The notes beneath the pieces are model-generated. The model was given only the letters and a program-made list of their open reading frames with translations. It did not search any database and was not told the origin of the DNA. Positions 1-12,000 of a DNA stretch of 64,000 nt are shown here, in pieces. The stretch lies in contig NC_092672.1 in assembly GCF_964355755.1 (NCBI RefSeq), forward strand, positions 24,300,501 to 24,364,500, in the 5' to 3' direction. This DNA comes from Antedon mediterranea (Eukaryota > Echinodermata > Crinoidea > Comatulida > Antedonidae). Made by a program: the position numbers and the translations under genes. The first letter of the stretch is position 1; each line of letters starts with the position of its first letter.

Positions 1-2686
1 CATGCTCCCCGTGCTGGTACGAAAAGAGGTGGTGGAGTTGCACTTCTTTACAAGGAAAGCATAGCGGTTAAATGTTATGACACGGGATTATTACCAAAAT
101 CATTTGAACTGCTAAATGTGGAAATAGTCAGCAATGCATCCTCAGTTTTCCTCGTAGCAGTATATCGTCCTCAAAGCAAATCAACGGGTTGCAGTCTAAA
201 TGTTTTCACTGAAGAATTCTCAACTTTGGTTGATCACTATGTATTGAAGCCGGCTCCCATACTATTCGTTGGAGACTTTAACATCCATGTGGATATGCCA
301 ATGATGCAGATGCAATTCATTTTCGGAATCTACTTGTAGCAAGCAGTCTTCAACAGCATGTGTCTACACCTACACACCGACATGGTCATACATTAGACTT
401 GCTGATCACTCGTTCATCTGATCTTCCTGTTTTCTCAAACCTTAATGTCATTGATGGTATATCAGATCACTATGCAATCACATGTAATCTCCTTATCAAG
501 AAGCCACCCGTAATCACTAAATCCATCGAAACTCGTCATTGGAATGCTATAAATTTTGAGACATTATGTAAAGATATCACACAGTCTGATCTCGGAACTT
601 CGCTCTCAAATCTTGATTTATCAAGTAAAGTACGACTATATGTCACCACTTTGAGGGAACTTCTTGACAAACACGCACCACCGAAAAAGAGAACAGTAAA
701 GGTCCGACCAAACACTAGTTGGTATAAAAGTGACATCTATGCTGAGAAAAGAACAAAGCGTAAGCTTGAAAAGAAATGGAGAATCTCTCATCTGGAAATA
801 GATCGTCAAGCTTACATTGCACAGAAGAGGAATGTAAATTCAATGGTAAGAAAGGCAAAGGCCAACTACTACATTGGCTTGTGTGAAGAACATGCAGCAG
901 ATCAGAAAGAACTTTTTAAAATTGTTAACCAACTCCTTCATCATCGCCAGGTATCACCTCTCCCAGATAGTCTTTCTGACTTAGATCTTGCGAACAGGTT
1001 CTGTCAGTTTTTCACAGACAAGATCAAGATCATCAGAGACGACTTCAAGATTGATGACATGTCATTTAATGAGCCTGTGACAGCTGTTCATCAGCATCTC
1101 ACAACATTTACACCAGCATCTCAAGATGAGATCCGCAACATTCTGATGAAATCACCAACAAAATCATGCAGGTTAGATCCAGTTCTTACTTCTATACTGA
1201 AGAAGTGTATAGACGCAGTCGTTCCAATAATAACGGAAATCATTAACCATTCTCTTAATACCGGCATAGTGCCAGATGAACTGAAAATTGCTCACGTTCG
1301 TCCTTTAATAAAAAGCAAAACTTGGATCATAACACGCTGAAAAATTACCGCCCGGTGTCGAATCTTTCTTTTCTTGGAAAGACTCTGGAGCGTGTAGTGA
1401 CATCACGCATTACTCCATATCTTCAAAAGCATAATTTAAATGAGAATTACCAGTCGGCATATCGTGCATGTCATAGCACGGAGAGTTCCCTTTTAAAGAT
1501 ACAGAATGATTTGTTACAAGGAATGAATGATGGGAAAATAACGCTATTGGTGTTGTTGGATTTGTCAGCAGCGTTTGATACAGTTGATCACCAAAGACTG
1601 ATAACCCGTCTGAGAAATCGCATTGGCATAAATGGTGTTGCTCTTAACTGGTTCCAGTCATATCTTACAGGAAGACGTCAGCTAGTCTGTATCAATGATG
1701 CATTCTCAGATGAAGCTTGCCTGGAATATGGTGTACCACAGGGGTCAGTAATTGGGCCTAGCCAGTTTTCCATTTATACGCTTCCCCTTGGTGACATTAT
1801 TCGCAAACACAGTCTACATTTCCATTTCTATGCAGATGATACACAGATTTATGTGTCAGTAAATCCAGTGCAAAGGGATGTTGCTGCAGCAATCAGTAAG
1901 ATGGAAGCCTGTATAGAAGATGTTTGCAATTGGATGACAACAAATTACCTAAAGTTGAATGATGGAAAGACAGAGTTTATTATCGTCGGGTCTAAATGTA
2001 ACATCTCCAAAATCAACATCACACATATCAGAATCGGAAACTCTAACATCGCTCCCTCATCGGTGGTCCGGAATCTGGGAATCATGCTGGATAGTAATCT
2101 CACTATGGAAGCACAAATAACAACTGTATCCAAAGCAGCATGCATATCGATTAGGAACCTTGGTCGTATTCGCGGTAATCTTAACAAGAAAACAGCTGAA
2201 TTGATTGTACACTCATTTGTCACTTCTAAAATTGACATTGGTAATGCCTTGTTGTTTGGCATACCAAAATCTCAAATACAACGTTTGCAGCGCTTGCAAA
2301 ATATGGCAGCTAGAATTGTAACTTATACAAAATCAAACGCTCACATAACTCCTGTCCTGATGGATTTGCATTGGTTGCCTGTTCAACAACGTATTAAGTA
2401 CAAACTTGCGTTGTTTGTATTCAAGATCCTAAATGACAGTGCTCCTGCTTATTTATCTGACCTTGTGGATCGTTACGAATCATCCCGCAGAGGCCTACGA
2501 TCATTGTCACAAAACCTTCTTCAAGAGCGTAGAGCGAAAAATCAGTGGGGTCAGAGATCTTTTTACGTTGCGGCCGCAAGTGTATGGAACAGCTTACCAG
2601 CAACAGTTAAATGCTCAACTAGTCTAAACAGTTTCAAGACCAACCTAAAGACGTCGCTATTCGCTGATGTTCTCGCACGTTGTTAA
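1..2686 (+). pseudogene. Endonuclease/reverse transcriptase ORF2 with two frameshifts
   Basis: Three reading-frame segments make one ORF2: 1-339 (endonuclease end, open from base 1), about 300-1340 (endonuclease end plus linker) and about 1318-2686 (RT and C-terminal region). At the first break, frame 3 continues the domain as NDADAIHFRNLLVASS upstream of base 360, so the domain is intact apart from an indel near base 298. At the second, an A-run (AATAAAAAGC) near 1311-1318 appears to have lost or gained a base just before the RT block. The RT catalytic YADD is intact. The enzyme would nick target DNA and prime reverse transcription in the nucleus, but this copy cannot make it as a single protein. 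Confidence 0.85.
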
Positions 2687-2755
2687 TGCACAAAGCGCCA
2701 TGAGCGCCACATGGGTGGAGGATACCGGCGCTATATAAGTTTTCATTTATTATTA
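1..2755 (+). mobile_element. CR1/L2-like non-LTR retrotransposon, 5'-truncated by the window edge
   Basis: The region encodes the C-terminal part of an apurinic-like endonuclease (RGGGVALLYK near base 30, GDFNIHVD near 270-295) followed by a reverse transcriptase. RT landmarks are LKNYRPVSNLSFLGKTLE (about 1340-1390), LLDLSAAFDTVDH (about 1553-1591), GVPQGSVIGPSQFS (about 1730-1770) and the catalytic FYADDTQIY (about 1827-1853). The RT ends in a WNSLP-type tail (about 2590) with a stop at 2686. After the stop comes a short 3' UTR with GGCGCTATATAAG and a terminal run of TTATTATTATT, which is how CR1/L2-clade elements end. The frame is broken twice, near 298 and near 1310-1320, each by about one base, so this copy is dead. 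The 5' end lies outside the window. It probably sits in an upstream intron of the ROCO gene; that is inference. Confidence 0.9.
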
Positions 2756-3974
2756 TTACGTTATTTAAATGTATCAAATTAATACAAGCCCATACAAATA
2801 TAAACAAAATGTATAGTATTTTGAGAAAAAACGAAATTTTAAGGAAATCCTTAATATTGATTTGCTAGGTTTAGACCATTAAGGTTTGGTTTGTGAAGCC
2901 ATGTATCCCATGCAACGAAACAATACGCAAAATGAGGCTGTATTTACTCTGTATCGTTTATTTTTCTAAACAGGAACAACAAACCCTGTATAAAACAACG
3001 TCATAATTATTATGCATCAGCAGTGTAATATAATTCAACAATAAAAACCATCACAAGCAAGCTTACTACAATATGGTCACTTCACTAATTATCAATTAGT
3101 ATTACTGTATATAACATTTAACGAACTTATACCTGGATCCAATACACCAATTTCATACTACTAATCACGTCAACCTGGTAAGTTATCCAATTAACTTCAA
3201 CATGGTATGTTATACAACTAACTTCAACATGTATGCTATCTAATAAGACAAAGCTGTATATCAAAGAAAAATTATTAAACAGTGAATTCATGGTCGTTAC
3301 AAATAATGAACGATAACAACTTAACTCGGTTATGCACATGGAGTAATACTGTAAAACATTATGGTTGTTGTATAGAAAATATCTACTCACAGTATTGGCG
3401 AGAATCCACACTTTAAAGAAATACAGTATATAACATGTCTTACTCAGACAACAACTAAAACAACTTCTGCAGAACCAACGCTCACGCAGCCTATACAATG
3501 TAATCATTCACCTGATATGCAAATACGCCCGCGAATACCAGTAGTGAACAATAGCAATGCAATGCAATATATTGCGCCACCAATAATGTAGATATAAGAA
3601 ACTTCGGAAGCTTTCCGATCCATTACAATACCTTGGTAAATTAGCGAAAATTACTCACGCCATTGCAATATTTTATTTCAACGGCGAGAGTCATGCGAGA
3701 GTCCGTTTCATACGCATCCCAAAGCGATATCATCAACAACTTGCTGAGTAAAATGTGAATCAAATTCGTTTTCGAACTGCCTGATTCGTGAAAATAAATT
3801 CTCATCTCATATTACTAATTTAATTCTGCGAAAATAAAAACTAAAGATACACATTTTAGCAGTATAAATTACGAACGATATACAAAATAACGAACGGAAA
3901 ATATGGATACGCATCATTGCACACAGTGCTGCATCCCAGACAACGTTGCCAGGCTAACGTCGGTATTGCCAAAA
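2756..3974. other. AT-rich non-coding stretch, nothing recognised
   Basis: No splice-bounded coding frame, RNA gene or known repeat was seen on either strand. One 126-codon frame on the minus strand (3127-3507) has no recognisable motif and is AT-driven. The stretch is likely intron or intergenic DNA upstream of the ROCO exons. Confidence 0.4.
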
Positions 3975-4345
3975 AAAACACCTGTTGATTTCATCATCAT
4001 CATCCGTTACGCTATTCGTCTTGGGTAGACATTGCATACTCTAATCGTTTCCATGACTCTTTTTCGGTGGTCTGATGGTCTGTCATTAACTTTGCCATCG
4101 ATGTATTTTCTTTTTTGAGTTCTTTGTTTATGTTTCCTATCCAGGTAGTTTTTGGTCTGCCAACTGGTCTTTTAACTTTTCTAATGGATTATGTCAATGC
4201 TAATTTGGCTGGAGTGTTCATCGGAAGCCTTAGCATATGTCCGGTCCATTTGTATTTACTTTTCCTTATTATGTTTGACCATTTTAGTTCTTTCGTTCTG
4301 CTGTATAGTTCTATATTTACCTGTTTACCTGTTGATTTGGAGATT
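3975..4345 (-). mobile_element. 3' tail of a non-LTR retrotransposon (RT C-terminal region), minus strand
   Basis: Reading the minus strand from about 4310 to 4015 gives one frame with a single internal stop. It carries the pattern KWTGHMLRLP, then VGRPKTTW, then a WKRLEYAM-like end. This 'W-x-GH-x-x-R-x-P ... GRP-x-x-TW ... W-x-x-L' arrangement is typical of the extreme C-terminus of endonuclease-RT proteins of animal non-LTR elements. On the minus strand the frame ends shortly before a GATGATGATGA run (about 3990-4000), which would be the simple-repeat 3' end. The rest of the element is missing. The clade cannot be fixed from this piece. Confidence 0.55.
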
Positions 4346-4415
4346 TTAAATTGTCATTTACTCGATGAATAACCGTTTTTTAAATTCTAAATACGTTTCT
4401 GCAAAAGCACAAGCA

Positions 4416-5320
4416 TTTTTAGTCGCGTGGAAGCGACTCTATAGTTCACTATGTCGGTCGGTCGGTCTGTCGGTCTATCGGTCCGGTATCACTATGCGTT
4501 TTATCGCTTTCTGACCTTATCTTGATATCAGTTTAATCTAGCTAAGTCAATTTTTCACAGTATATTCCTTATGTCCAGGAATCGATGTGGTTATGTTTTC
4601 ACTGTGGGCAATAAAAAATTACGTGGTCTACGCACGATTTAACGAAATCACGTTTGTAATCATATCTTCACAACCATGAATCACAATTAAATAAAAAATT
4701 TGGTACTCATAAATTTCAGGGCATAAATCATCATATGGCAATACAATTACGTGCGTAGCGCATGTGACGCATGCGTACGCGCGCTTAAAATTTTCAAAAT
4801 TTATTTTCGATGAAATAAGAGTACGTTTCAGGCAATTTTAAGCGTTTACAAAATTGCCATGAGTCACAAAGCCACAAAGTTACGCGCGCACGCGCATTTA
4901 AAATTTTAAAATTCGCAAAATTCATTTTTAATCAACTTTCTACGCGTTTGTCATTTTGAGCATGTCAAAAATTTCCATACGCGCGCAAATTTTTACGCGC
5001 GTGGTGCGCACATAGCGTTAAATACATACTTTTTTGTCGCGTGATTTATGTTTTGCAGCTTTTTCTAATAATTTTACCATCTTTTAAACAATTTCGACTT
5101 AAAATTACGTCATACGAGCACGTCAAATTGGATAATTTGCGCACGTTTTTGATGAAAAAGTTAAAAAATTCGTAAAAATTATGCCTTTTTAGTCGCGTGG
5201 ACGCGACTATAGTTCACTATGTCGGTCGGTCTGTCTGTCAGTCTGTCTGTCGGTTTGTCTGTTGGTCCGGTATCATTATGCATTGTAGCACGCGACTTAA
5301 TGGCTGTTGGCCTTGTTTAG
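4416..5320 (+). repeat. TCGGTCTG-rich dispersed repeat, copy 1 (two pieces)
   Basis: The block opens with TTTTTAGTCGCGTGGAAGCGAC, followed by GTTCACTATG, a TCGGTCGGTCTG microsatellite and a body rich in ACGCGCGC. At 5186 the same opening starts again with a short microsatellite. The block ends with GCATTGTAGCACGCGACTTAATGGCTGTTGGCCTTGTTT near 5320, given here as its key end words AGCACGCGACTTAA and GGCCTTGTTT. AGTCGCGTG at the left end and CACGCGACT at the right end form a 9-bp inverted pair. A second copy in the same orientation lies at 52764-53580. No coding capacity. It is probably a MITE-like or composite repeat; the class is not known to me. Confidence 0.7.
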
Positions 5321-5923
5321 AAAATACTCAATAGATTTCAAGAGTTATAGCCAAAAAACTGCAAATTGTCCATTGGAGGGATTGGAATATATTTGCAAAG
5401 TGACGTCACCCGTGAATGTTTTTGATTTTCTAATGGCGCTTCCCCAAAAGGCCGAATTTATATTTTGTAACAATATACATTATAGCAACAACTAATAGCC
5501 CCCAAAACATCATTCTAAAATGAAAAAAATCGAAAATCCATTTCAGGTTGATTGTGCTGTTCATACATAATAATGATATCAGAAATAAAGACTAAAGTGC
5601 TAAATATTGAAATGATTAAAGGAGCGAAAATTTAATCATAATCATCAGTGTCTGCTATTGAACATATATTATCTTGCAAGTTACTTTGACAGTTAATACT
5701 AATATGTGTATATTGTATGACACTGCTGTGTAATCTATTCAACTTGCAGTACAATGTGGTTAAATAAACTCATCACTAAACCATTGATTGGAAAGGATAA
5801 GGTTTAGAATACTTAAATATTGCATTGGAAATACTTTTTCTTTAAATAAAAAAGTTATAGTTGGTAATCACAATTGAGACCTAATGCAAGTTGTTGTATG
5901 TGTTATATATTTTATCACAACAG
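5321..5923. other. Non-coding stretch before the first visible ROCO exon
   Basis: AT-rich, with no exon-like frame or repeat noticed. The P-loop exon expected upstream of base 5924 was looked for here and not found. Confidence 0.4.
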
Positions 5924-6090
5924 AACCAGTGTATGAAGAAAAACCAGAAATTCCTAAAGTGTTCTTGAACAAATTTGTAAGCAAATTTCGCTCTGCAAGA
6001 GAAGGTGGTGACTCTAAAGTTGATAGCAACAAGTTTGTTATGAATATCTTGGACTTTGGAGGTCAACCAATTTACCATGTGATACAACGG
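5924..6090 (+). CDS. ROCO exon 1 (first visible): ROC domain, G3 motif
   Basis: Acceptor TTATCACAACAG, donor CGG/gtaaat. The exon enters with two bases of a split codon and leaves in phase 0. It ends in NILDFGGQPIYHVIQR, with the switch II/G3 motif DFGGQ at 6052-6066. Because it enters in mid-codon, at least one further upstream exon, expected to carry the GxxxxGKS/T P-loop, must exist. Confidence 0.85.
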
Positions 6091-9000
6091 GTAAATTTTA
6101 TTGGTGTATTTAATTTTTTCTTAATAGAGATTAGTTTTGCCGTCAATATTCAAAATACATGCCTTCTTCTGAGCTTCTGTTAGTTTCAGTGTATACTTTG
6201 TTTTTTGGCCTTGTTACAATATCAGCACTGAAATCAAAAAGCTTGCTCACTTGATTTGAAGTTAAGAATCTATAATCTTCCTCCAAGGTATTACAAAAAT
6301 GTGGATCTAATATAGTACAATATGTCAGTATCAGATATATAATACAATTATTATTATTATTACAATATTATAAATTATTTTATTCTTCATTTAATTTAAT
6401 AAAGTCAACTCAGTCTCTAGTCTCTAATTACCAGAAACCAAACCCAGAATTGAGGTCAAAAGTTCCAAATTCTTTTTTACCTTTAAAAATACATTTGGAA
6501 TATCAGAATTTCTGTAAACCCAGACATATTATGCCAGCCGAATGGTGTCCAGTTTTGGGAGACTTTAAGTAAAATAGTATTCATTGATGTAATATAATGT
6601 ATTATTAGCAGAGAGGGATAGAAAAGAAAGAATGTAATATTAAACATTCATTATTTATTAAACCAATTATTAAGATTGTAAATGTTTCCAAGGTGAACAT
6701 GCACTTTGTAAGGAAAACAATATCAAATAATCAGTTGTGCTAGTATATACTATGACACAATTAGTGTATAAACAGTTTTTAATATTGACAATTATGATTA
6801 TGTTTATAGATATTCATGGTGTCTTATGCTGTTGTATGTGTGGTATTCAACATGAATGAAGGTCTTAATGCCCCAGCTAAAGTTCGTGATCCAACAACTG
6901 TAAGTAGATTTTACAAATTTCAAATGTTTTATGTAATTGTACATAAATAAAATGCAGATGCCTGATATATGATTGTTGTTATTTCCACTTCCATGATAGT
7001 GTTGTTAATAGCAGATGGCTGATATATGATTGTTGTTAATTCCACTTCCATGATAGTGTTGTTAATAGCAGATGCCTGATATATGATTGTTGTTTATTCC
7101 ACTTTCATGATAGTGTTGTTAATAGCAGATGCCTGATATATGATTGTTGTTAATTCCACTTCCATGATAGTGTTATTAATAGCAGATGCCTGATATATCA
7201 TTGTTGTTAATTCCACTTCCATGATAGTGTTGTTTTTCTATATTATGTTGTGCTGCTAATAATAATAGATAATTTGCCAAAATGTTTCAAACTAGAACTT
7301 AAAGAATTTAAAATGTAAATTTTGTTCATTTTTTTTTTATTTAGGGAAAAATGTATGAACATCGAATGACAAATCTTGAGTTCATTCTGTTTTGGATTCG
7401 TTCAGTTTTTGTAAACGTAAGAAAAGGACAAAATAACAAGATACTGCTGATTGGTACACATTATGAGAGCCTTGGTAAAACTGAACAAGAAAGACAACAA
7501 AGGGTACATAGCATTTCTGAAAAATTCCTAAAACATCATTGATCAGGGTTAAATTCATTCACTTGCAATTGAGAAATAAAATAAAACTAAGTAAGAGGGT
7601 TTAATTAATTGAATAGAACATTTAGAACATAGATATTATAAGAAAGAACAAATTAAAGATATATATCTGTACTATATTATTAAACAGCATGCCTAAACAA
7701 TGAGGTATGTTTTACGTTTGTGTACAATATAATAAAAACATACATTTCATTTTGAGCAAAAAAGAACCCCCAAAATTCATTACCTAGAAGGCAACATAAG
7801 CATGTCATATGATAGCCCATGTCATTTATTTTAGGTAAAAGAAATAGAGAATACAATTTGGGAAGCCTTGAAGGGAAAACCATATTGGGACATGGTGTAT
7901 CAAGGAGAGCTATTTACAATTGAAAACAGTGTCCCATTTGAAAAGAGCGGTGCTTCTAAAATCATTCTCCAAATACAAAAATTTGTCCAGATGATGATTC
8001 GCACTTTGCCAATCAAATGGCTGCAAGTAATGCAAGAAATACAACAGCTAAGAAAAGACAAACTGTATCTACCAACGTCTGAGGTTAGAAATATATTTTT
8101 CTTTCTTTCAGCTTGATCTCAATTATATATCTTTACAGTTTAGTGTGGGTAAAAATTGTTTGAAAACAATAACCAGTTACATTCGTTTAGACTATTACAT
8201 TAAAGCCTGTTTTTCTGTCAATGTTAGTTGAAATACATAGTTGATTGTTTAAAACAACTATCATTGTAACCATCATGGTCACTTGCATTTGAAAGTGTAT
8301 AGGAAACAAGTTGGTTTATAGTTGGTAGAAATTTTTTCCATGAGGGTATAATGTTAAACTTGCTTTAATTTTCAATGTTAATCGACTGTTTATGTCGAAT
8401 GTTATCGGTAACAGAATGGTGTAATTTTAGTTAGACAACATACCAAAATGTTCACAAATACAAAATGATTTAATAATTTTAATTCTAACTCTTTCATGAT
8501 CACGAAAAAAGATGTCATTGTGATGTTTATTTGCCTTCTAGATAAATGATTTACTTGTCCGTTGTAAGATAACCAATAACGAAGTGCTTCTTGAGTACTT
8601 ACATGACATTGGCGAGATTCTGTTCTACCCAGATGACAAGATCCTCAAAGAAATAATTGTTATAGATTTGATGGGAGTAGTTGACAAGTTTAAAACAATC
8701 ATCACAGTTATTGATCCCAAGCTTCAGGTTAGTAATATGCACTATACTTTTTTGAATAATCTGACATAAACACTGTGATTATGTTTTTATGTGATGAATT
8801 TAGCTTCAACATGTAATGTCTACCACAAAGAGAACTTTTTGTCCTGGAGCCTAATATTATCTACTGTCACCATAATGAAAGTTAATGAATTTTAAAATAA
8901 AATCAAATTTATTCAAATTTACACCTTGTTTAATTTTACTACTGTATATTCTAATACTTAAAAGCAAATATGCTTGTGCATTACAGTAGAACCCCTATTA

Positions 9001-12000
9001 AAGAGGACATCACATAATGTGGACCCAACAAAGTGTGATCCCTTTAATAGAGGTTAGTCGTAGTTGTATAATTGTTTATTTCAGGAGAAGATATCAACAA
9101 ATTAGTAATTCTTAGGACTATGGTTTCTGTTTTACAAACAAATCTTTCTCTCCACCAATAAAATGCCTACTAGTTGCATTTGTGACATTTGACATAATCA
9201 CCACCTGGTCTATCTTGTTCTGCTTATCTTCTCATCCGTATCTTGAATCTGAACTGAACTTGATTGTATCTCTTTTATATCCGAGGCACAGTCTGAATGA
9301 GATGTGCAACAACAAGTATATAATAAACATTAAAAAAATTAGACAGAAAAAACTAATTACAAAATATTTACATGATAAACCAAACAAAGTTGAGATCTTC
9401 AACTATAAAGCATATGTAGTAAAAAAAATGACTGAAGTAAACTGAGAAAGATTAAAAACTAAGAAATGTACAAATAGGCCATAAGCAGTAAACCGTATTG
9501 TTTCATCTCGTTCTAGTGTTAGGGGTCTAGAATTTCTTTAAATATTTACAATGTAATTTTATATAATATTTTTTAACAACATATCAAAAGTTGTTCACAA
9601 TCGTGTGTGTCAATTTTGATAAATTATCAATTGATTTTGGCACTCTATTTTGATATACATCGGGATGTATCGGCGTGAGTGATTTGGTCCCGCAAAGAAA
9701 ACATGTTCAAAATTATCCGCAACATCCAAAAATCTGTACCACATGATTGTATTTCACCAATCATATTATGATTACAGATTGAGGAATCCTCATAACGCAC
9801 GAAGTGCAGAAGTGTGTAAAAAAGCAACGCATGTATTCTTCGCGAGTCAAGAAGTTTGGTTTATTTTGCTATTTTTGGCGAAAAAAGATGATATGCTTGT
9901 ATGAAAATTGTTTCCTGCTTAACAGGTGTATGATTATGGTTTGTTAGAAACACAGTTTAGAGAAAATAAGAGGCCAAAAGATAGCTAGCCTAGGCTCTAG
10001 CCAACGTCCTAGAGTAGGCTACTGACTTTCAATATGGGACTGAGAGGAGTATCAACATACTACTCTAGGCTATAATGCCGAATGTCTAATAACTGCAGTC
10101 AAAACGACAATTATAAACAGGTGAGAATAGGCCTAGATATAACTCTTCGTAATATAGTGCTTAGGCCCATGTTGAAAAAAGAGTTAATGTTATTTCTAGG
10201 CCTAGGCTTTAAATATCGAATTTAATATCAAAACAATCAATTTGTTTAAAGGTTTTTATTAAAATAATAACGAAACCATAAAGTTACTGCGAACATGATT
10301 TTAAACAACAAATGTAAAAACAATGCATTAACTATAGAGAATTGCTGTACAAACTAAACGCGCACGCATGGACAAGCATAGCCAGAGACATTCCGAAATT
10401 GCTATTTTTGTTGTTTAAAATCATGTTCGCAGTAACTTTATAATTGTATTATTATTTTAATAAAAAACATTTAAACAAATTGATTGTTTTGATATTAAAT
10501 TCGATATTTAAAGCCTAACTCTTTATATTATTATGGCTTTGATCTTCCATGTAAACAGCGCCCTCAGGTATTAATTTGACTACTATACGTACCCAAATAC
10601 GATGAAAGCTGTGCTTTTTTTCGTACAAGTCTGTACATATATTATACTTTTTAGGTCAATAGTTTTTGCCCTTATAATATCGAACATTGGGATTGTTATC
10701 TAAAAATGTAATAAAACTGGGTTTAAATGTAATATAAATATTTTAAATAGCATTAAACTTGGGTACGGGCCAGCCCATTTATTTATTTATTTATTCTTTC
10801 TTTTGACTGGATTGCATTTTCAGTAACACAGTACTGCTTTCCAAAATGGTCCAGTTATAAGTTTAAAAGTAAATAAAAATTATAACATAAATACACAGTA
10901 GGCCTAATTTAAAAGATATATACAGAACAGTTAAAAACAAATAAAATATAACAAATAAAATATAAAAAAATGTAGGTTCACTTGGATGACATAAGAGTTG
11001 CTATATTTTTGAGTTTATAAATATGTTTCCCAGTTACTTTTGTTCTAGTTTCAGTTGGTAAAAGATTCCATTCCTTTGTTGCTCTGTATTTGAAGGTTCT
11101 TTTACCTTGAGCATTTTTCCAATTTGGTGCAATTAATGTTTTACAACTTTGGCTACGGGTGCATTTGGGGTGGAGGGAGTCATTAAACTTAAACATTGAG
11201 GATAAATATGATGGTGAATGGCCATTAATGCATTTCAGGGGTCCCAAGTCTACCGCTACTCGCGGTAGTCTACCGCTTTTAGTACCCATCTACCGCGCTA
11301 CCGCTATCTCGACGTTTTCTACCGCATTTTGATTTTTTTACCGCATTTTCAAATTTCCCCATATTTTTGGCCAAATTAATTTACGGTTACACCCAGGCTC
11401 AGCCCAGGTCAACAATAGTCAATAAATAACCAGACAAAAGTGAGGCAGGATGTTGAAACAATGTCTATTCATGCAGTCTCCATGGTCTATTATTGTATTT
11501 TTATTTGTATGCACAGTGCCTTTGTTAAACCGTAACAATAATATTATAAACATGCACGGTAGCACGGTACTACACGCCGGACGTAGAAAAAAAAAGAAGC
11601 GTGCAACCAACCGTGAATCAATCACGTGGTCACCGGAATACGCGATTATCAATTTTGGGAGGATCCAAGTTTTAACTAAATAAACGCTTTGATTACACAG
11701 TGGTTGAGACACGTTTTTAATAGTTATTACATTTTTAAACACCCTCATAATTAATGGACTCTACCAATGTTGATCCGCTGCAAAAAGAACAACAGATCGC
11801 ACATCGCACGAGGTTGTTGAGGCGGTGTTTCATTTGGTTTTACTGTACGATCCGATAATACGAACATGTTAAAATGATTTAAAAGGCATGGATTCGCCAA
11901 GCAAGTAGGCCTAGGTTTAAAAACAATTTACCTAAGATTGTCGTAAGCTCTTTTGTTCAAACTTGTTATTTATATAGCAAAAATCCACCCGTTCCGGCAT

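Noticed and set aside
3127-3507. 126-codon minus-strand ORF
   Set aside because: No domain, no splice context and AT-driven composition; not supported as a gene.
4115-4372. Plus-strand hydrophobic ORF that looks like a membrane protein
   Set aside because: It is the antisense of the non-LTR RT tail, which carries the recognisable GH...GRPKTTW pattern on the minus strand.
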